A DNA stretch of 58,160 nucleotides from Armatimonadota bacterium (GCA_020850315.1 JADZEY010000070.1:1-58160); one strand, 5' to 3'; positions 9,287 through 18,813 are shown, counted from the first letter of the stretch. The notes: generated by a model from the sequence alone, not told the origin. Numbers and translations are program-made.

Positions 9287-9865
9287 TCAGTCGTCGCCAA
9301 ATCGTTTGTAGAGTCCAAGCAACGAAGTTGCTTTCCGTTCTGGTTTGTTGAAGATGGACTCCATCCTAATCGTGGTTGTCCCTTCTGGCCAGAAGACCAC
9401 TGGCATGGATTCACCGCCGTAGGTTCCGTTCGAGTACTTGTAGATTTCGGGATTGAAATCCCCAGGGCGGGTGAAGTACATGAACGGCCCTTTCCCCTCG
9501 AACCGGTACAGCCCAACATCTTCGTAGGAAGCGAAGTCAAACGTGAGCTCACCACACAAAACGTTGTTGTCTTCGTACAGCCGTTTCTTCACATTGGTCA
9601 GGCCCGGGCGTTGGTCTTCGAACTCGGTTCCTTTCAGGTATCGCTCCTTCAGGTCGGTGAAATCTTTCACGCTCACATCCTCCGATTCCTCCTCCACCGA
9701 CATCAGATTAAAGAAGGTGATGATGCCGCTACCAGAGCCATCGGGATTGATGGTGAATTGGTAGGTTTTCCGTTCGGCAAGCAGACAACCGCCCAGCAGG
9801 GTCATGGTTAGCAGCATGATCCCGGGCAGAAGAAGCTGGCGGATGTTACGCTTGAATCTTGGCAT
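9287..9865 (-). CDS. Putative lipoprotein
   Basis: About 192 residues. The N-terminus MPRFKRNIRQLLL... has a hydrophobic helix ending in lipobox LLGGC (Cys near 27), so it should be lipid-anchored in the envelope. The mature part has a beta-rich look (KTYQFTINPDGSGSGIITFF...), reminiscent of lipoproteins that open with a quadratic-like TYxFxINxDGSG strand. No named family is recognised. ATG 9865 is preferred to ATG 9874 because it gives a normal n-region. It ends 14 bases before the Nif3 start and is probably in the same transcript. Confidence 0.65.
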   Translation of the reverse strand: MPRFKRNIRQLLLPGIMLLTMTLLGGCLLAERKTYQFTINPDGSGSGIITFFNLMSVEEESEDVSVKDFTDLKERYLKGTEFEDQRPGLTNVKKRLYEDNNVLCGELTFDFASYEDVGLYRFEGKGPFMYFTRPGDFNPEIYKYSNGTYGGESMPVVFWPEGTTTIRMESIFNKPERKATSLLGLYKRFGDD

Positions 9866-10033
9866 GCAGAACAATGGATACAGGCGTTGCTGTTGGTATG
9901 CCCGGCGGGGAAACTATCACCCGCCCAGCAGTGGAAAGCGGGATGCTGCGAAAGAGAAGCGGAGACCAGCAAGCGATGGATAGGCTACACTGGCCGCCGC
10001 TTTGACGGTTCCAACGGACGTTCAACATCAGTG

Positions 10034-10115
10034 CGGAGGGCGAGGGACTCGAACCCCCACAGGCTTGCGCCCGGCGGTTTTCAAGACCGCTGCAATACCA
10101 TTATGCGAGCCCTCC
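10034..10115 (-). tRNA. tRNA-Ser (anticodon UGA)
   Basis: 82 bases. Acceptor stem GGAGGGC/GCCCTCC, discriminator G; anticodon stem GCGGT/ACCGC around loop CTTGAAA gives anticodon UGA; the variable arm (CGGGC GCAA GCCTG) is of class II length; T-loop TTCGAGT. CCA is not encoded. A TATATTGG element at 10131-10138 on the minus strand may be its promoter. Confidence 0.95.
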
Positions 10116-10339
10116 GTAAAAAACCGAAGCCCAATATACAGCCACGCCCCACATCCAGCCAATAGTTCGGGAATGGCGGCTGAAGAATCTTACAAAGTGG
10201 GCGGGATAGCCAAGCAGGGTGTGGCGGAAACTGTGGCAGTTCTTTGACAATACCGTGACATTGCCGGAATGGTGATTGATGAAGTTTGCAGTGGACTGTT
10301 GATCCATAGCAATTAATCCACACTTCATCACGATCTGCC

Positions 10340-11947
10340 ATGAGTGTATCGCTACTGCAACGCGCTGTTTTTGGGGGGCTGATGGTTACTGCACTCTGCT
10401 GCACCCACACCCTTGAGCATACCTTCCGCGCCACCTACAAGGATATGAACACCATGATCCACACGGCCAACCCGGCACCTGAGTATTTGAAAGTTCATAC
10501 GAAGAACGGCGATGTCTTTGTGTTCATTTCTGGGTGGAATCTGGACTCAACCAGCAACCAGCTTCTGGGCGTTGCCAGCCGCTTTGACTTCAACCGGTTA
10601 TTTGTTGATAGTGGGCAGGTTAGAATTTCTACAGATCAGATTGCAATTATTGAAACGAACCGCCCCATTGAGTCATTAGATGCCTCGATTACGGCAACCC
10701 TAACTAGCTTAACCATTATTAATGCCGCAGTGACGATTGCTTGCATAGCCAATCCAAAGGCCTGTTTCGGGTCATGCCCTACGTTCTATTCGGGATCTGC
10801 TGCCAATGTTCATTACGCTGATGCCGAAGGTTTTTCCAGCTCGGTTGCGCCATCTCTAGAAGCTGCCGATACCGACCCATTGCAGCATCCCCCAATGGCC
10901 GCCCCCAATGGCAGGCTTCGGCTGACGATGAAAAATGAAGCCTTCGAGACTCACGTTGTGAACTCCGTTGCGTTGCTTGCCGTTCCGTGCCAGGCTGGCG
11001 AGCAGATTGTGCAGGGGGCCGATCAGCAATTCTATGCCGTAACGAACATTACCCCGCCAAGCCATGCTGCCACAGAGAATCCAGAACGGAATGCCACGTG
11101 GCTGCTTGGCCAGTTCGACGGCAACGAGCGAACCAGCACAACCGACGGAAACAATCTTCAATCGCGTGAGGTGCTGACCCTGCGGTTTCCGGCTCCGGCT
11201 CCGGCTCCGGCCCAGGGCTTCGCAGGGGCTGGGGTGGTGATCGGTTTCCGGCAATCGCTTCTCTCCACATTTCTGTTCTACACCGCGCTCTCTTGGATGG
11301 GGCATTCGGTCTCGGACGTTTTCGCCTCTATCGAATCGGCTCCATCGCTGCGCCGCGCCTTTTGCGGCACCGAAGACCTACTGGGGGGGATTGATTGCTT
11401 CGTCTGGAACAAGGCTTCTCAACGGTGGGATTCGGTGGGGAGCCTGAAGGAGTCGGGGCCGCTTGCGCGGAATCTGCTGCTGCTGCCGATTCCCACCGAT
11501 GCGGCCACTGGCGACAGCCTGCAAGTGCAACTGCGGATGACGCGCGGCCACTGGCGGCTGGATTGTGCGATGCTGGCAAGCATCGTTGGCACGCGCCCCC
11601 CCAGCCTGCTCCGTCCGGTGGAAGTGCAGCGCAACAGCAAGCCCGACACCGCCGCACCGCGCCAGCTTGGCCACGACGACCAACAGTATCTGGTAAGCCT
11701 TCCCGGCGATCAATTCTCGTTGATCTTTCCGCAGCCGCCGTCGGGTGGCAATGCTCAGTTTTTTGTGCGAAGCAAAGGGTACTATCTAGAGTGGATGCGC
11801 CCGGCCTGGAACAACCCGCCGCAGCTTGACAAGCTGATGGGAATGGTTGCGAACAACCCGACCGTTTGGCGCGATCTGGCGGTGGAGTTCAAAGGGATGG
11901 AGGCTGGGATGGAGGAAGTCTTTTGGTCATCAAAAGCAATCAAGTAA
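10340..11947 (+). CDS. Uncharacterised envelope protein with CFGSCPTFY motif
   Basis: 535 residues. The N-terminus (MSVSLLQRAVFGGLMVTALCCTH) looks like an export signal, possibly a lipoprotein with a non-standard lipobox at the Cys pair. After a short beta-rich segment (HTKNGDVFVF...LLGV, about 52-85) and a hydrophobic stretch (about 113-135) comes CFGSCPTFY (about 141-150), then AEGFSSSVAPSLE and NEAFETHVVNSVALLAVP. I believe this matches a conserved but unnamed family seen in several phyla; the match is from memory. A hexanucleotide repeat encodes PAPAPAPAQ near 284-292. First gene of a three-gene cassette (gap 13, then 5 bases) ending in an adenylate cyclase. Confidence 0.65.
   Translation: MSVSLLQRAVFGGLMVTALCCTHTLEHTFRATYKDMNTMIHTANPAPEYLKVHTKNGDVFVFISGWNLDSTSNQLLGVASRFDFNRLFVDSGQVRISTDQIAIIETNRPIESLDASITATLTSLTIINAAVTIACIANPKACFGSCPTFYSGSAANVHYADAEGFSSSVAPSLEAADTDPLQHPPMAAPNGRLRLTMKNEAFETHVVNSVALLAVPCQAGEQIVQGADQQFYAVTNITPPSHAATENPERNATWLLGQFDGNERTSTTDGNNLQSREVLTLRFPAPAPAPAQGFAGAGVVIGFRQSLLSTFLFYTALSWMGHSVSDVFASIESAPSLRRAFCGTEDLLGGIDCFVWNKASQRWDSVGSLKESGPLARNLLLLPIPTDAATGDSLQVQLRMTRGHWRLDCAMLASIVGTRPPSLLRPVEVQRNSKPDTAAPRQLGHDDQQYLVSLPGDQFSLIFPQPPSGGNAQFFVRSKGYYLEWMRPAWNNPPQLDKLMGMVANNPTVWRDLAVEFKGMEAGMEEVFWSSKAIK
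11187..11213. repeat. GGCTCC hexanucleotide tandem repeat
   Basis: About three and a half copies of GGCTCC in a row, coding alternating Pro and Ala. The unit keeps the frame, so length change would alter only the linker. Confidence 0.6.
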
Positions 11948-11960
11948 TCAAGGATATGCC

Positions 11961-12515
11961 ATGAATCGTACAACAATCATAGCACTGGTACTGATCATTG
12001 CCTCAGTGGTGGGATGCGTTGGGTATTCCCATCTTCCTAAGCCAAAGGATATTATAACCCACACAAAAGGGGCCGAAGTAGAGCTGTTTGATGCCAACGA
12101 AGACCAGCTTTTTGATGGCGAGCTTCTTGCTATTCAGAACGACACGCTCTATATCCTAAGCTTGATTGCTGATTCCAACTACATCAGTCATATCGGGCAA
12201 CAGTTGTTGGTACCCAACACGTGGATTGGTGCGATACCCAAATCGTTTGTTGGATCAATGCACCTACGGGTTGCCCGTACAGCAAATTCGCCAACTAGTG
12301 CTGGGATATGGTTCACGGGGTTACTTGCTTCCACCCTTAGCCATGGCTTCTATATCGTTGCCACACTGCCAACAACCTTGGCATGGGGGCTTCCTACAGT
12401 CATTGATGCTACCACCACAGCATTCCATGTGGAAGTCCCAGAGGCAGAGCTACATAAATTTGCCCGGTTCCCGCAAGGATTGCCACCGGGGGTGAATCTA
12501 TCAATGATTGATTGA
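11961..12515 (+). CDS. Putative lipoprotein of the cyclase cassette
   Basis: 184 residues from ATG 11961. The signal MNRTTIIALVLIIASVVGCVGY ends in lipobox VVGC (Cys19). The mature start (HTKGAEVELFD...DGELLAIQNDTLYIL) has the pattern of a small beta barrel and echoes the early segment of the preceding 535-residue protein (HTKNGDVFVF...), so the two may share a domain. A hydrophobic segment (about 110-145) could be a membrane-embedded hairpin. Ends 5 bases before the cyclase start, so translation is probably coupled. Function unknown. Confidence 0.65.
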   Translation: MNRTTIIALVLIIASVVGCVGYSHLPKPKDIITHTKGAEVELFDANEDQLFDGELLAIQNDTLYILSLIADSNYISHIGQQLLVPNTWIGAIPKSFVGSMHLRVARTANSPTSAGIWFTGLLASTLSHGFYIVATLPTTLAWGLPTVIDATTTAFHVEVPEAELHKFARFPQGLPPGVNLSMID

Positions 12516-12520
12516 CAGTA

Positions 12521-14653
12521 ATGGAACGCATCGAACCTACAATAGAGGTAGCGCAGCAATGGGTTGACGAGGCAAGAACCCCAGCGGCTCGCGCCCATGC
12601 TTTAACCCGATTGTCCACCGTGTTGGAACATCAAGGCCACTACGACGCAAGCCTTCAGGCTGCCGAAGAAGCCTATCAGGTTGCTGAAGAAATTGGTGAT
12701 AGTAATGCTATGTCCGTGGCCTTGCGATGCCGTTCGGCAATTGCGAGTGAACGCGGCCAGTATGCAATCGCGCTAGAGTGGCTTCATCAGGCGGTTGCCT
12801 TATGCCAAGGAAGTGGCAATACTCTTGGGGCCGCTATGGCCACGTCAAATATCGGCTCCGTGTACCGACATACAGCCGATTACTCCCGCGCCTTGGAGTA
12901 CATGAAGGAAGCCTTGTCCACGTTTGAAGCCTTACAAGAATCGGCTCATATAGCTCGGGTCATGGGGAATATTGGTACGGTCTATGGAGAGTTGTCGGAT
13001 CATCCGCGTGCGCTGGAGTGCTTCACCAAAGCCCTTGCTGAATATCAATCATTGGGAGACCGAAGGGGAGCTGCGATCGTTACCGGGAATATCGGTTATG
13101 AGATGTTCCAGCTATCGGACTACCCGCGTGCGTTAGAACATATGACCAAAGCCCTTGCCGAACATGAAGCATTAGGAGATAGGCCTGAAGCAGCGAATGT
13201 CATCGGCAATATCGGCGCTGTCTTTTTTGAGTTATCGGATTATCCCCGTGCCATAGAATGCTTCACCAAATCACTTGCCGAATTCGAAGCTATTGGGGAT
13301 CGTGCCAGAGCAGGGCGCATGACGGGGAACATCGGTAGCGTCTATCGTATGCTTCGGGATTACCCACACGCATTGGAGTATTACACCAAAGCCCATGATA
13401 CCTTTACGGTGCTTGGTCATGCCGGATATGCTGCGCGTGCGGTTGCAAATATCGGCGGTATCTACCATGAGCTTCAAGAATACCCCCAAGCACTGGAGTG
13501 CATGACTGTTGCTGTTGAAGCCTTCAGGAGCGTGGGTGATCGTGACGGGGTGGCCCAAGCAATGGCTAGTATGGGAAGAACCTACTTAGAGCTATTGGAT
13601 CCCCAACATGCGTTAGAGTGCTTAACCGAAGCCCGATTGGAATATGAAGCTCTTGGAAATCAAGCGGGAATTGCACGCACAACCCAGAATATGGGGGTTG
13701 TGTATTCTATCAAAGAGTTTGAACACTACAGCTTAGCCAAAACCGAAGAATTGATAAAACAATCCATTGCCCTAAACACCAAACTTGGCAGAAAAGACTT
13801 CGATACGCACCACGCACTATCACAGGTATATCAACAAGAAGGCCGTTGGGAAGAAGCACTAACGGAGTTCCAAGCATTCCATGAGCTCAAGGAAGAAATA
13901 GAAAGCGAGGAAGCAAAAAAGAAGGTATTGCAACTGGAGCAGCAACGCCAGATTGCCGAAATGGAAAAGCGCACCGCTGCCGAGCGTGCCCATGCCGAAG
14001 CCACCACTCGTGTGCTGCATAACATTCTTCCACCAACCATTGCTGCACGTGTTGTTCGTGGTGAAGAACGGATTGCTGAAGAATTCCCAGCGGTCACGGT
14101 GTTGTTCGCCGATATTGTTGAGTTTACAACCCTATCGCAGGGAATTAGCCCAGCCGAGTTGGTTAATGGATTAGATTACCTTTTCAGCCGATTTGACGAG
14201 ATTGCCGAGAAGCATGGGATGGAGAAAATCAAGACGATTGGTGATGCTTATATGGCCGTGGCGGGCCTGCCAGAAGCCCAGCAGAACCACGCCGAACGCG
14301 CAGCAAGTATGGCAGTGGAGATGCTGAAAGTAGCAAGCAGCTTCCACGGTCTCATCACTGGAAAACCGATAAGCCTACGGATTGGATTGCACAGCGGAAC
14401 AGTGGTGGCCGGAATCATCGGAAAGAAAAAATTTGCCTACGACCTTTGGGGCGACGCTGTGAACGTCGCCAGCCGCATGGAAAGCCACGGGATGCCCGGA
14501 AAAATCCATGTGAGCAAGGACTACATGCAAGCAGCTGGTGCATATGCCAACTTTGCCTACCGAGGTGTGATGAAGGTGAAAGGAAGGGGGATGATGGAAA
14601 CCTATTTTCTTGAGAAAATCCTTCCTTCTGGAGCAGCAGAACCAGTGGGGTGA
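12521..14653 (+). CDS. TPR-repeat class III adenylate cyclase
   Basis: 710 residues, no signal peptide. Residues about 15-440 are some ten TPR units of 40 residues, several nearly identical (NIG.VY.EL.DYPRALE..TKALAE..ALGD). Then comes a Glu/Lys/Arg-rich coiled coil (about 445-500) and a class III cyclase domain. The metal-binding Asp pair is in FADIVEFT (Asp531) and IGDAY (Asp575); Lys571 and the Asp of YDLWGD fit ATP rather than GTP; DAVNVASRMES holds the transition-state Asn and Arg. All catalytic residues are present, so it should make cAMP in response to protein binding at the TPRs. ATG 12521 chosen over TTG 12512. The two envelope proteins ahead of it are likely functional partners. Confidence 0.85.
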   Translation: MERIEPTIEVAQQWVDEARTPAARAHALTRLSTVLEHQGHYDASLQAAEEAYQVAEEIGDSNAMSVALRCRSAIASERGQYAIALEWLHQAVALCQGSGNTLGAAMATSNIGSVYRHTADYSRALEYMKEALSTFEALQESAHIARVMGNIGTVYGELSDHPRALECFTKALAEYQSLGDRRGAAIVTGNIGYEMFQLSDYPRALEHMTKALAEHEALGDRPEAANVIGNIGAVFFELSDYPRAIECFTKSLAEFEAIGDRARAGRMTGNIGSVYRMLRDYPHALEYYTKAHDTFTVLGHAGYAARAVANIGGIYHELQEYPQALECMTVAVEAFRSVGDRDGVAQAMASMGRTYLELLDPQHALECLTEARLEYEALGNQAGIARTTQNMGVVYSIKEFEHYSLAKTEELIKQSIALNTKLGRKDFDTHHALSQVYQQEGRWEEALTEFQAFHELKEEIESEEAKKKVLQLEQQRQIAEMEKRTAAERAHAEATTRVLHNILPPTIAARVVRGEERIAEEFPAVTVLFADIVEFTTLSQGISPAELVNGLDYLFSRFDEIAEKHGMEKIKTIGDAYMAVAGLPEAQQNHAERAASMAVEMLKVASSFHGLITGKPISLRIGLHSGTVVAGIIGKKKFAYDLWGDAVNVASRMESHGMPGKIHVSKDYMQAAGAYANFAYRGVMKVKGRGMMETYFLEKILPSGAAEPVG

Positions 14654-14666
14654 TACTCAATTTGGT

Positions 14667-14691
14667 CGGCGCAGGCTGAAGACCTGCGCCG
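14667..14691. repeat. Perfect palindromic element (copy 2) between convergent genes
   Basis: CGGCGCAGG (14667-14675) pairs with CCTGCGCCG (14683-14691) around the loop CTGAAGA. The core is the same as that of the imperfect palindrome at 4111-4138. It lies between the convergent cyclase and ABC exporter genes and may end both transcripts, though no U-run follows. Confidence 0.55.
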
Positions 14692-14705
14692 AATCGGAAT
14701 AACCC

Positions 14706-16565
14706 CTATCTCCCTTCCATCAACTCCTCGTGCAAAACATCTTCCCCCATCTGTTGTTGCAGCTGCACCAGCCGTGCAAACCGCCCGCCGGCGGCGATAA
14801 GTTCGGCGTAGGTTCCGGTCTCGATAATCTCCCCTTGTGCCATCACCGCCACCGTTGCGGCGTGGCGGATGGTGCTTAGGCGGTGGGCGATAATTACCGT
14901 GGTGCGCCCCTGCATCACCCGGCGCAAGGCTTCCTGCACGGCGTGTTCCGATTCGGCATCAAGGAAGCTGGTGGCTTCGTCCAAAATCAGGATCCCGGGG
15001 TTCTTGATGATTGCCCGCGCAATCGCAATCCGCTGGCGTTGCCCGCCAGATAACCGGACTCCGCGCTCCCCAACAATCGTCCGGTAGCCTTCCGGAAATC
15101 CGCTGATGAAGCTGTGGGCGTTGGCAAGCGTAGCGGCTTCGATGATCTCCTGCTCGGTGGCCCCTTCTTTTCCGTAGCCGATGTTCTCGGCAATCGTTCC
15201 GCCAAACAGCGTTATCTCCTGCGGGACTACGCCGATAGCTTCACGATACTGGCTAAGCGGGTAGCTGCGGGCATCCTTCCCATCCACCATCACCGCGCCG
15301 CTGTTCGGTTCGTACAGCCGCGCCAGTAGTGCTGCAACGGTAGTTTTCCCCCCGCCCGATGATCCAACAAACGCAATGCTGGAGCCAGCCGCCACCGCAA
15401 AACTGATCCCCCGAAGCACCTCGATATCGGGCCGGGTTGCGTACCGGAACCGAACGTCGTGGAACTCAACATTCCCCGCAATGCTTGGCTGTTGTGCTTG
15501 GTTGCCCTGGCCCTCCAATTCCTCAATCTTCTCATCCAGCAATAACTCCCTGGCGCGCTGGCTTGCCCCAACCGCACGTTGGACCGAGCTGTACAGGTCC
15601 GCAAAGCTCCCCATTGCCCCGCCAACAAACACCGCGTACAGAAGGAAGGTGGTTAGCGCGCCGATGGATAGCTCGCCGGTTTGCACCAGGGTCCCACCGT
15701 ACCAGATCACCCCGGTGATGCCGCCAAACAGGATAAAGATGATGAAGCTGATAAACGCCCCACGTGACCGCGCAACCTTCAGCGAGGTTCCGATAAGGTC
15801 GGTGATCTGGCCACGGTAGCGTTCGGTCTCGCGGGTTTCGGCGGTGAAGCCTTTCACAACGGCGATGCCCTGGAAGGTTTCCTCCACTGTGACGTTCAGC
15901 TGGGCGTACAGGTCTTGGATCCGCTTGCTTCCGGCGCGGATTGCCCGCCCAAACGCCACGGCGATTCCAACAATCAGCGGGATTGGAATCAGCACAAGAA
16001 GCGTCAGCCGTGGGCTGGTGTACACGATAAGTCCAAGCCCACCAATCATAATGATGGTCTGGCGGATAAGCTCGGCGGTGGTAGTGGTTAGCGTGGTGTG
16101 GATGGTGTTGATGTCAACACTGATGCGGCTGGAAAGCTCCCCCACACGGCTGGCGTTGAAGAAGTTCATCGGCATTCGGATCATCCGCGCAAACAGTTCG
16201 CGCCGAAGATCGGCAAGGGATCGCTCGGCAACGTCGCTGATGCTGTACATCCGAATAAAGCTGAAAACCGATTGTGCCACCAAAATCCCAAATGCCACGG
16301 CTGCAACCCCTTCCAGCGTCCATTCCGGATGCGCGGCTGGGCTGGTGGCCACACCAATCAGCAGCCCGCTAAGCCACGGGAAGGAAAGGTTGGTGGCCGA
16401 CGAAAGAAGCAATGCCACAATCGAAAGGAAAAACCTCCAGCGATAGGGCCTCAGGTAGCGATAGAGGAAACGTGTGCTGGCAAAAGAATCACGGAGTGAG
16501 AACCGTTTGCGGGGCTGCTGCTGGTCGTCGTCGCCACCGGTGTTTGTATGGGTTGGCTGGCTCAT
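14706..16565 (-). CDS. ABC exporter half-transporter (MsbA/multidrug type)
   Basis: 619 residues fusing a six-helix transmembrane domain (about 40-330) to an ATPase domain. Walker A GSSGGGKTT near 400, signature LSGGQRQR near 508, Walker B ILILDEAT near 525 and the switch IIAHRLST near 560 are all intact. It would act as a homodimer in the inner membrane, exporting lipid or drug-like substrates; MsbA-like lipid A flipping is possible but not provable. ATG 16565 (MSQPTHTN) preferred to the upstream ATG 16601. A 48-base gap separates it from the subtilase gene upstream on the same strand. Confidence 0.88.
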   Translation of the reverse strand: MSQPTHTNTGGDDDQQQPRKRFSLRDSFASTRFLYRYLRPYRWRFFLSIVALLLSSATNLSFPWLSGLLIGVATSPAAHPEWTLEGVAAVAFGILVAQSVFSFIRMYSISDVAERSLADLRRELFARMIRMPMNFFNASRVGELSSRISVDINTIHTTLTTTTAELIRQTIIMIGGLGLIVYTSPRLTLLVLIPIPLIVGIAVAFGRAIRAGSKRIQDLYAQLNVTVEETFQGIAVVKGFTAETRETERYRGQITDLIGTSLKVARSRGAFISFIIFILFGGITGVIWYGGTLVQTGELSIGALTTFLLYAVFVGGAMGSFADLYSSVQRAVGASQRARELLLDEKIEELEGQGNQAQQPSIAGNVEFHDVRFRYATRPDIEVLRGISFAVAAGSSIAFVGSSGGGKTTVAALLARLYEPNSGAVMVDGKDARSYPLSQYREAIGVVPQEITLFGGTIAENIGYGKEGATEQEIIEAATLANAHSFISGFPEGYRTIVGERGVRLSGGQRQRIAIARAIIKNPGILILDEATSFLDAESEHAVQEALRRVMQGRTTVIIAHRLSTIRHAATVAVMAQGEIIETGTYAELIAAGGRFARLVQLQQQMGEDVLHEELMEGR

Positions 16566-16613
16566 GGATGCTTTGAATTGCTGAAGCGATTGCAATCGCA
16601 AGGTTTCGGAGAG

Positions 16614-18656
16614 CTACCGCGTGTAGATCAACGGCTCCGAAGATGACTTGCCGCCAGCAATCAGGAAGTAATGATATGCACCAACCGGAAGCCCCGCCGG
16701 GTTAAAAATTGCGGTGTGCCACCCGGCCGGAAGATCAGCATCAATCAACGTTGCCACCTGCTGGCCCAGTGCGTTAAAGACCCGCAACGCCACCCGCCCG
16801 TCGCTTTCGGTAGAAAAACTGATGGTGGTTGATTCCCGCAACGGGTTTGGGGCGGCGGCGGTGATAAGCACTGCGCTGGGGGTAATCGCTTCGCACAAAA
16901 AACTCTGGGGATCACTTTCCCCAGAGCGCACCCGCAGGGCCACCCTCCGCAGTTCTTCCCCGCCAATCGTAAACCGTAGCAGGATGGAGTCGCCTTGCTG
17001 GGCGTTGGCCAGCGCAACTGGATCCAGCGTCCATTGTGCAACCCCTGAGTACGGGGTGGTGGATGACGTACTCCATTGTTGGCCGGTGGCAACGTTTGTG
17101 GCTTCCAGAGTGATTGTTTCGGCAGCGGCTACTTTCCCCGCTGTGCGTGGCCTGCTAACCCAAGCGATCACCGTCAGCCGATCGCCAGAAACCGATGCTT
17201 TCGGGAATCCCACAAACGCTGTTGTCTGGCTTAGCTTCAGCAGCGCGCGCCCAACGTTGATAAGCCCGTAGCCGTAGGCCGTATCTGGCGTGGTTGCGTG
17301 GTCGGCAGTGGCCGTAAGCAGTTGGCGAACTTCCCAGGGTTTCAGATCGGGGCGGGCCGAAAGGATCAGCGCGGCCGCAGCGGTTGCCAGCGGCGAAGCA
17401 AGCGAGGTCCCTTGCGAGGACGTAATCCGCGCTGTGTCGGAAGCCTCGGCCCCGAACACTTTCACCCCCATTGCTGCAACGTCGGGCTTCAATCCACGCC
17501 CGCGCAGGCCACGGCTGCTGAAGTTTGCAATCCGCCCTGCGGAATCCACGGCGGCAACCGCAACTGCCGAATCGGCTTCGGCAGGAACGCCAACGTATCG
17601 CCAACCGTTTGCGCCGTCGTTCCCGGCGGCGTTGATGCACAGCACCCCAAGCGTTGCTGCTTTGTTGATCCCGCGCGATGCAAGCGCGGTGTGCCCGTCA
17701 AGTTCGGCGTAGGTGTGGCTCTGCTCTGATGCGTCGAACGTGGTGTAGCCAAGCGAGGCGTTGGTGATATCCACCCCTTGCGATTCCAGCCACTCCAACC
17801 CCGCCACGTAGTGATCTTCCTCAATGTTCCGTTCGCGGCGGATGTCTTCGGTTCGGGCAAGCAGGAATGTTGCGCGTGGTGCGCCGCCGATAAACTTCCC
17901 CGGCAAATATCCAGCAATCGTGCTGGTCACAATCGTCCCGTGAGCCTCGGAGTTGGTTTCGCCCGGCAGGTCGTAGGTGGTGGAGTCGCCGTACACAAAA
18001 TCATACTCACCGATGACGTTCGCCCCCCGCAGCGCAAGGTGGTTGCGCCAATCGAATCCGGCATCCATCACGCCAATCAACACCCCCTCGCCAGCGATTC
18101 CCATCCGGTGGGCGTTGTCGAATCCCATCACCAAATTTTGGGTTGTTGCCAACCCGTACTGGTCGGGGATGCAGTTGTCGGTTTCTGTGTGTGGTTCGTC
18201 GCCGTGGGCTGGTGCTGTGGTTTTGCCAAACGGGTTTGCGGCGGGCGTTACCGTGCGTGCGGTTCGGATGGAGTCAAGAAACGGAAGCCCCAGCAACGTT
18301 ATGTGAGTTGCCGAATCGGTGCGAACCATCACGGTGTTCAGCCAGCGGCTTTTCTGGGCGATTTCTGCGCCAGTTGCGGCAATTGCATCAAGGTAGGGCT
18401 GGTAGATCGGCAGGTCGTCGGTGCTGACAAGGCGATCCGGCGGCAGCACCTTTGCGCGGCGTTGCAATGCACGTGGCGTAAGGTGGCGGGCTGCTTCTGG
18501 GTACAGCAAATCGTTAGGGGAAAGGTAGCGGAACGGTGTCCCTTTGTCTTTCAGGTACAGCCGATAATACCGGAGTGAGTCTTGCGCGTGGCTGGGAATT
18601 GCTTGCGTAGCAATCAGCAGTGAAAGGGCAATTGCAGTGAAGAATTGAGGACGCAT
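16614..18656 (-). CDS. Secreted S8 subtilase with T9SS-type C-terminal sorting domain
   Basis: 680 residues. Signal peptide at 1-24 (cleavage near SHAQ). The subtilisin-like catalytic domain covers about 165-465 with Asp in GVMDAGFD (near 195), His in EAHGT (near 237) and Ser in SQGTSLASP (near 415); the oxyanion Asn is in NAAGNDG. A beta domain follows. The last 75 residues (PNPLRESTTISF ... GQQVATLIDADLPAGWHTAIFN ... GAYHYFLIAGG) are a typical type A sorting domain of the type IX secretion system, so the protease should be exported across the outer membrane and surface-attached or released. The -7 element CATATTTG lies about 60 bases upstream of ATG 18656. Confidence 0.9.
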   Translation of the reverse strand: MRPQFFTAIALSLLIATQAIPSHAQDSLRYYRLYLKDKGTPFRYLSPNDLLYPEAARHLTPRALQRRAKVLPPDRLVSTDDLPIYQPYLDAIAATGAEIAQKSRWLNTVMVRTDSATHITLLGLPFLDSIRTARTVTPAANPFGKTTAPAHGDEPHTETDNCIPDQYGLATTQNLVMGFDNAHRMGIAGEGVLIGVMDAGFDWRNHLALRGANVIGEYDFVYGDSTTYDLPGETNSEAHGTIVTSTIAGYLPGKFIGGAPRATFLLARTEDIRRERNIEEDHYVAGLEWLESQGVDITNASLGYTTFDASEQSHTYAELDGHTALASRGINKAATLGVLCINAAGNDGANGWRYVGVPAEADSAVAVAAVDSAGRIANFSSRGLRGRGLKPDVAAMGVKVFGAEASDTARITSSQGTSLASPLATAAAALILSARPDLKPWEVRQLLTATADHATTPDTAYGYGLINVGRALLKLSQTTAFVGFPKASVSGDRLTVIAWVSRPRTAGKVAAAETITLEATNVATGQQWSTSSTTPYSGVAQWTLDPVALANAQQGDSILLRFTIGGEELRRVALRVRSGESDPQSFLCEAITPSAVLITAAAPNPLRESTTISFSTESDGRVALRVFNALGQQVATLIDADLPAGWHTAIFNPAGLPVGAYHYFLIAGGKSSSEPLIYTR

Positions 18657-18714
18657 CGGATACCAGGTTTTTGCTGAAAACCAACTACTGGGATAGTGTT
18701 ACAGTAAAGGTCGC

Positions 18715-18722
18715 CAAATATG
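18715..18722 (-). promoter_or_regulatory. -7 promoter element of the subtilase gene
   Basis: CATATTTG on the minus strand, one base off the TATATTTG seen elsewhere in the window, about 60 bases before the subtilase start. Confidence 0.4.
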
Positions 18723-18813
18723 ACGAACGAAACCACCTACACAAGGCATTTGCACGGCCACAATACCATGTAACAAATTGGCCCTTTTACTGCGGCTTTC
18801 ACCAGTGGCTAAG

